A stretch of 21,450 nt of DNA from CAYRIY01 sp964424335 (GTDB taxonomy: Bacteria; Bacillota; Limnochordia; DTU080; RSA5). Of this stretch, positions 21,361-21,450 are shown in pieces (positions within the stretch are counted from its first letter, which is position 1; every line of letters starts with the position of its first letter). The stretch lies in assembly GCA_964424335.1 (NCBI GenBank), contig CAYRIY010000065.1:1-21450 (forward strand), read 5' to 3'. The translations under genes were made by a program, and so were the position numbers. A model generated the notes under the pieces. That model had not been told where the DNA came from. It searched no databases and saw nothing but the letters and a program-made list of their open reading frames with translations.

Positions 21361-21450
21361 TCCAACCCCTCCTCTATCTCATGTTGGCGCGAGAGATACT
21401 ACTTGTCGTGAGTATTCTGCGCGGCGTCATTTCAACCTTTGGCCGGTTTG
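21361..21450 (-). promoter_or_regulatory. Leader of the secreted-protein gene
   Basis: It holds a strong ribosome site (GAGGAGGGG, 21366-21374) and a weak inverted repeat TATCTC / GAGATA (21375-21380 and 21393-21398). A TTGAAA hexamer lies further upstream on the minus strand, but no convincing -10 at normal spacing was found. Confidence 0.35.

Noticed and set aside
1..21450. CRISPR array, insertion sequence, integrase or attachment sites
   Set aside because: No regularly spaced repeats, transposase or recombinase motifs, or long terminal inverted repeats were found on either strand.

Overview
The window looks like an accessory carbohydrate-utilisation region of an uncultured, fairly GC-rich bacterium that I cannot place taxonomically. 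All five exported proteins (three ABC solute-binding proteins, a phosphodiesterase and a small secreted protein) have signal peptides without a lipobox cysteine. That suggests a diderm cell rather than a typical monoderm Firmicute. I see no rRNA, tRNA, CRISPR array, transposase or phage gene.

Layout from left to right. At 1-2523, on the minus strand, a ROK-family regulator is followed 42 bp later by a secreted ENPP-type phosphodiesterase that runs off the left edge. At 2524-2936 is an AT-richer divergent control region. At 2937-11479, on the plus strand, lies an operon: GntR/FCD regulator, GHL6-type putative glycosidase A, family-1 sugar-binding protein, then GHL6-type glycosidases B and C. 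At 11480-11800 two convergent operons meet at a large composite hairpin, beside what looks like the decayed tail of another solute-binding protein. At 11801-18624, on the minus strand and read right to left, lie a branched-chain-amino-acid-type solute-binding protein, a LacI-type regulator, a FAD oxidoreductase fused to a HEAT-like tail, a shorter degenerate FAD oxidoreductase, and a second family-1 sugar-binding protein. At 18730-19254 on the plus strand is a frameshifted and internally deleted solute-binding-protein pseudogene. At 19232-21360, on the minus strand, are a polysaccharide pyruvyl transferase family protein and an unrecognised secreted 241-residue protein.

My reading of how the genes work together is inference. 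Secreted binding proteins would capture a glycan-derived ligand, three cytoplasmic GHL6-type hydrolases (no signal peptides) would process it, and a FAD oxidoreductase pair would oxidise or reduce a product. Three regulators from three different families (ROK, GntR/FCD, LacI) would control it. No ABC permease or ATPase is present in 21 kb although three intact binding proteins and remnants of one or two more are, so the membrane components must lie elsewhere.

The most unusual part is the combination of three divergent GHL6 paralogues with a tandem FAD-oxidoreductase pair, one member HEAT-fused and the other lacking the usual FAD-site motif. I know of no characterised pathway with this composition. 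The substrate cannot be read from the sequence.
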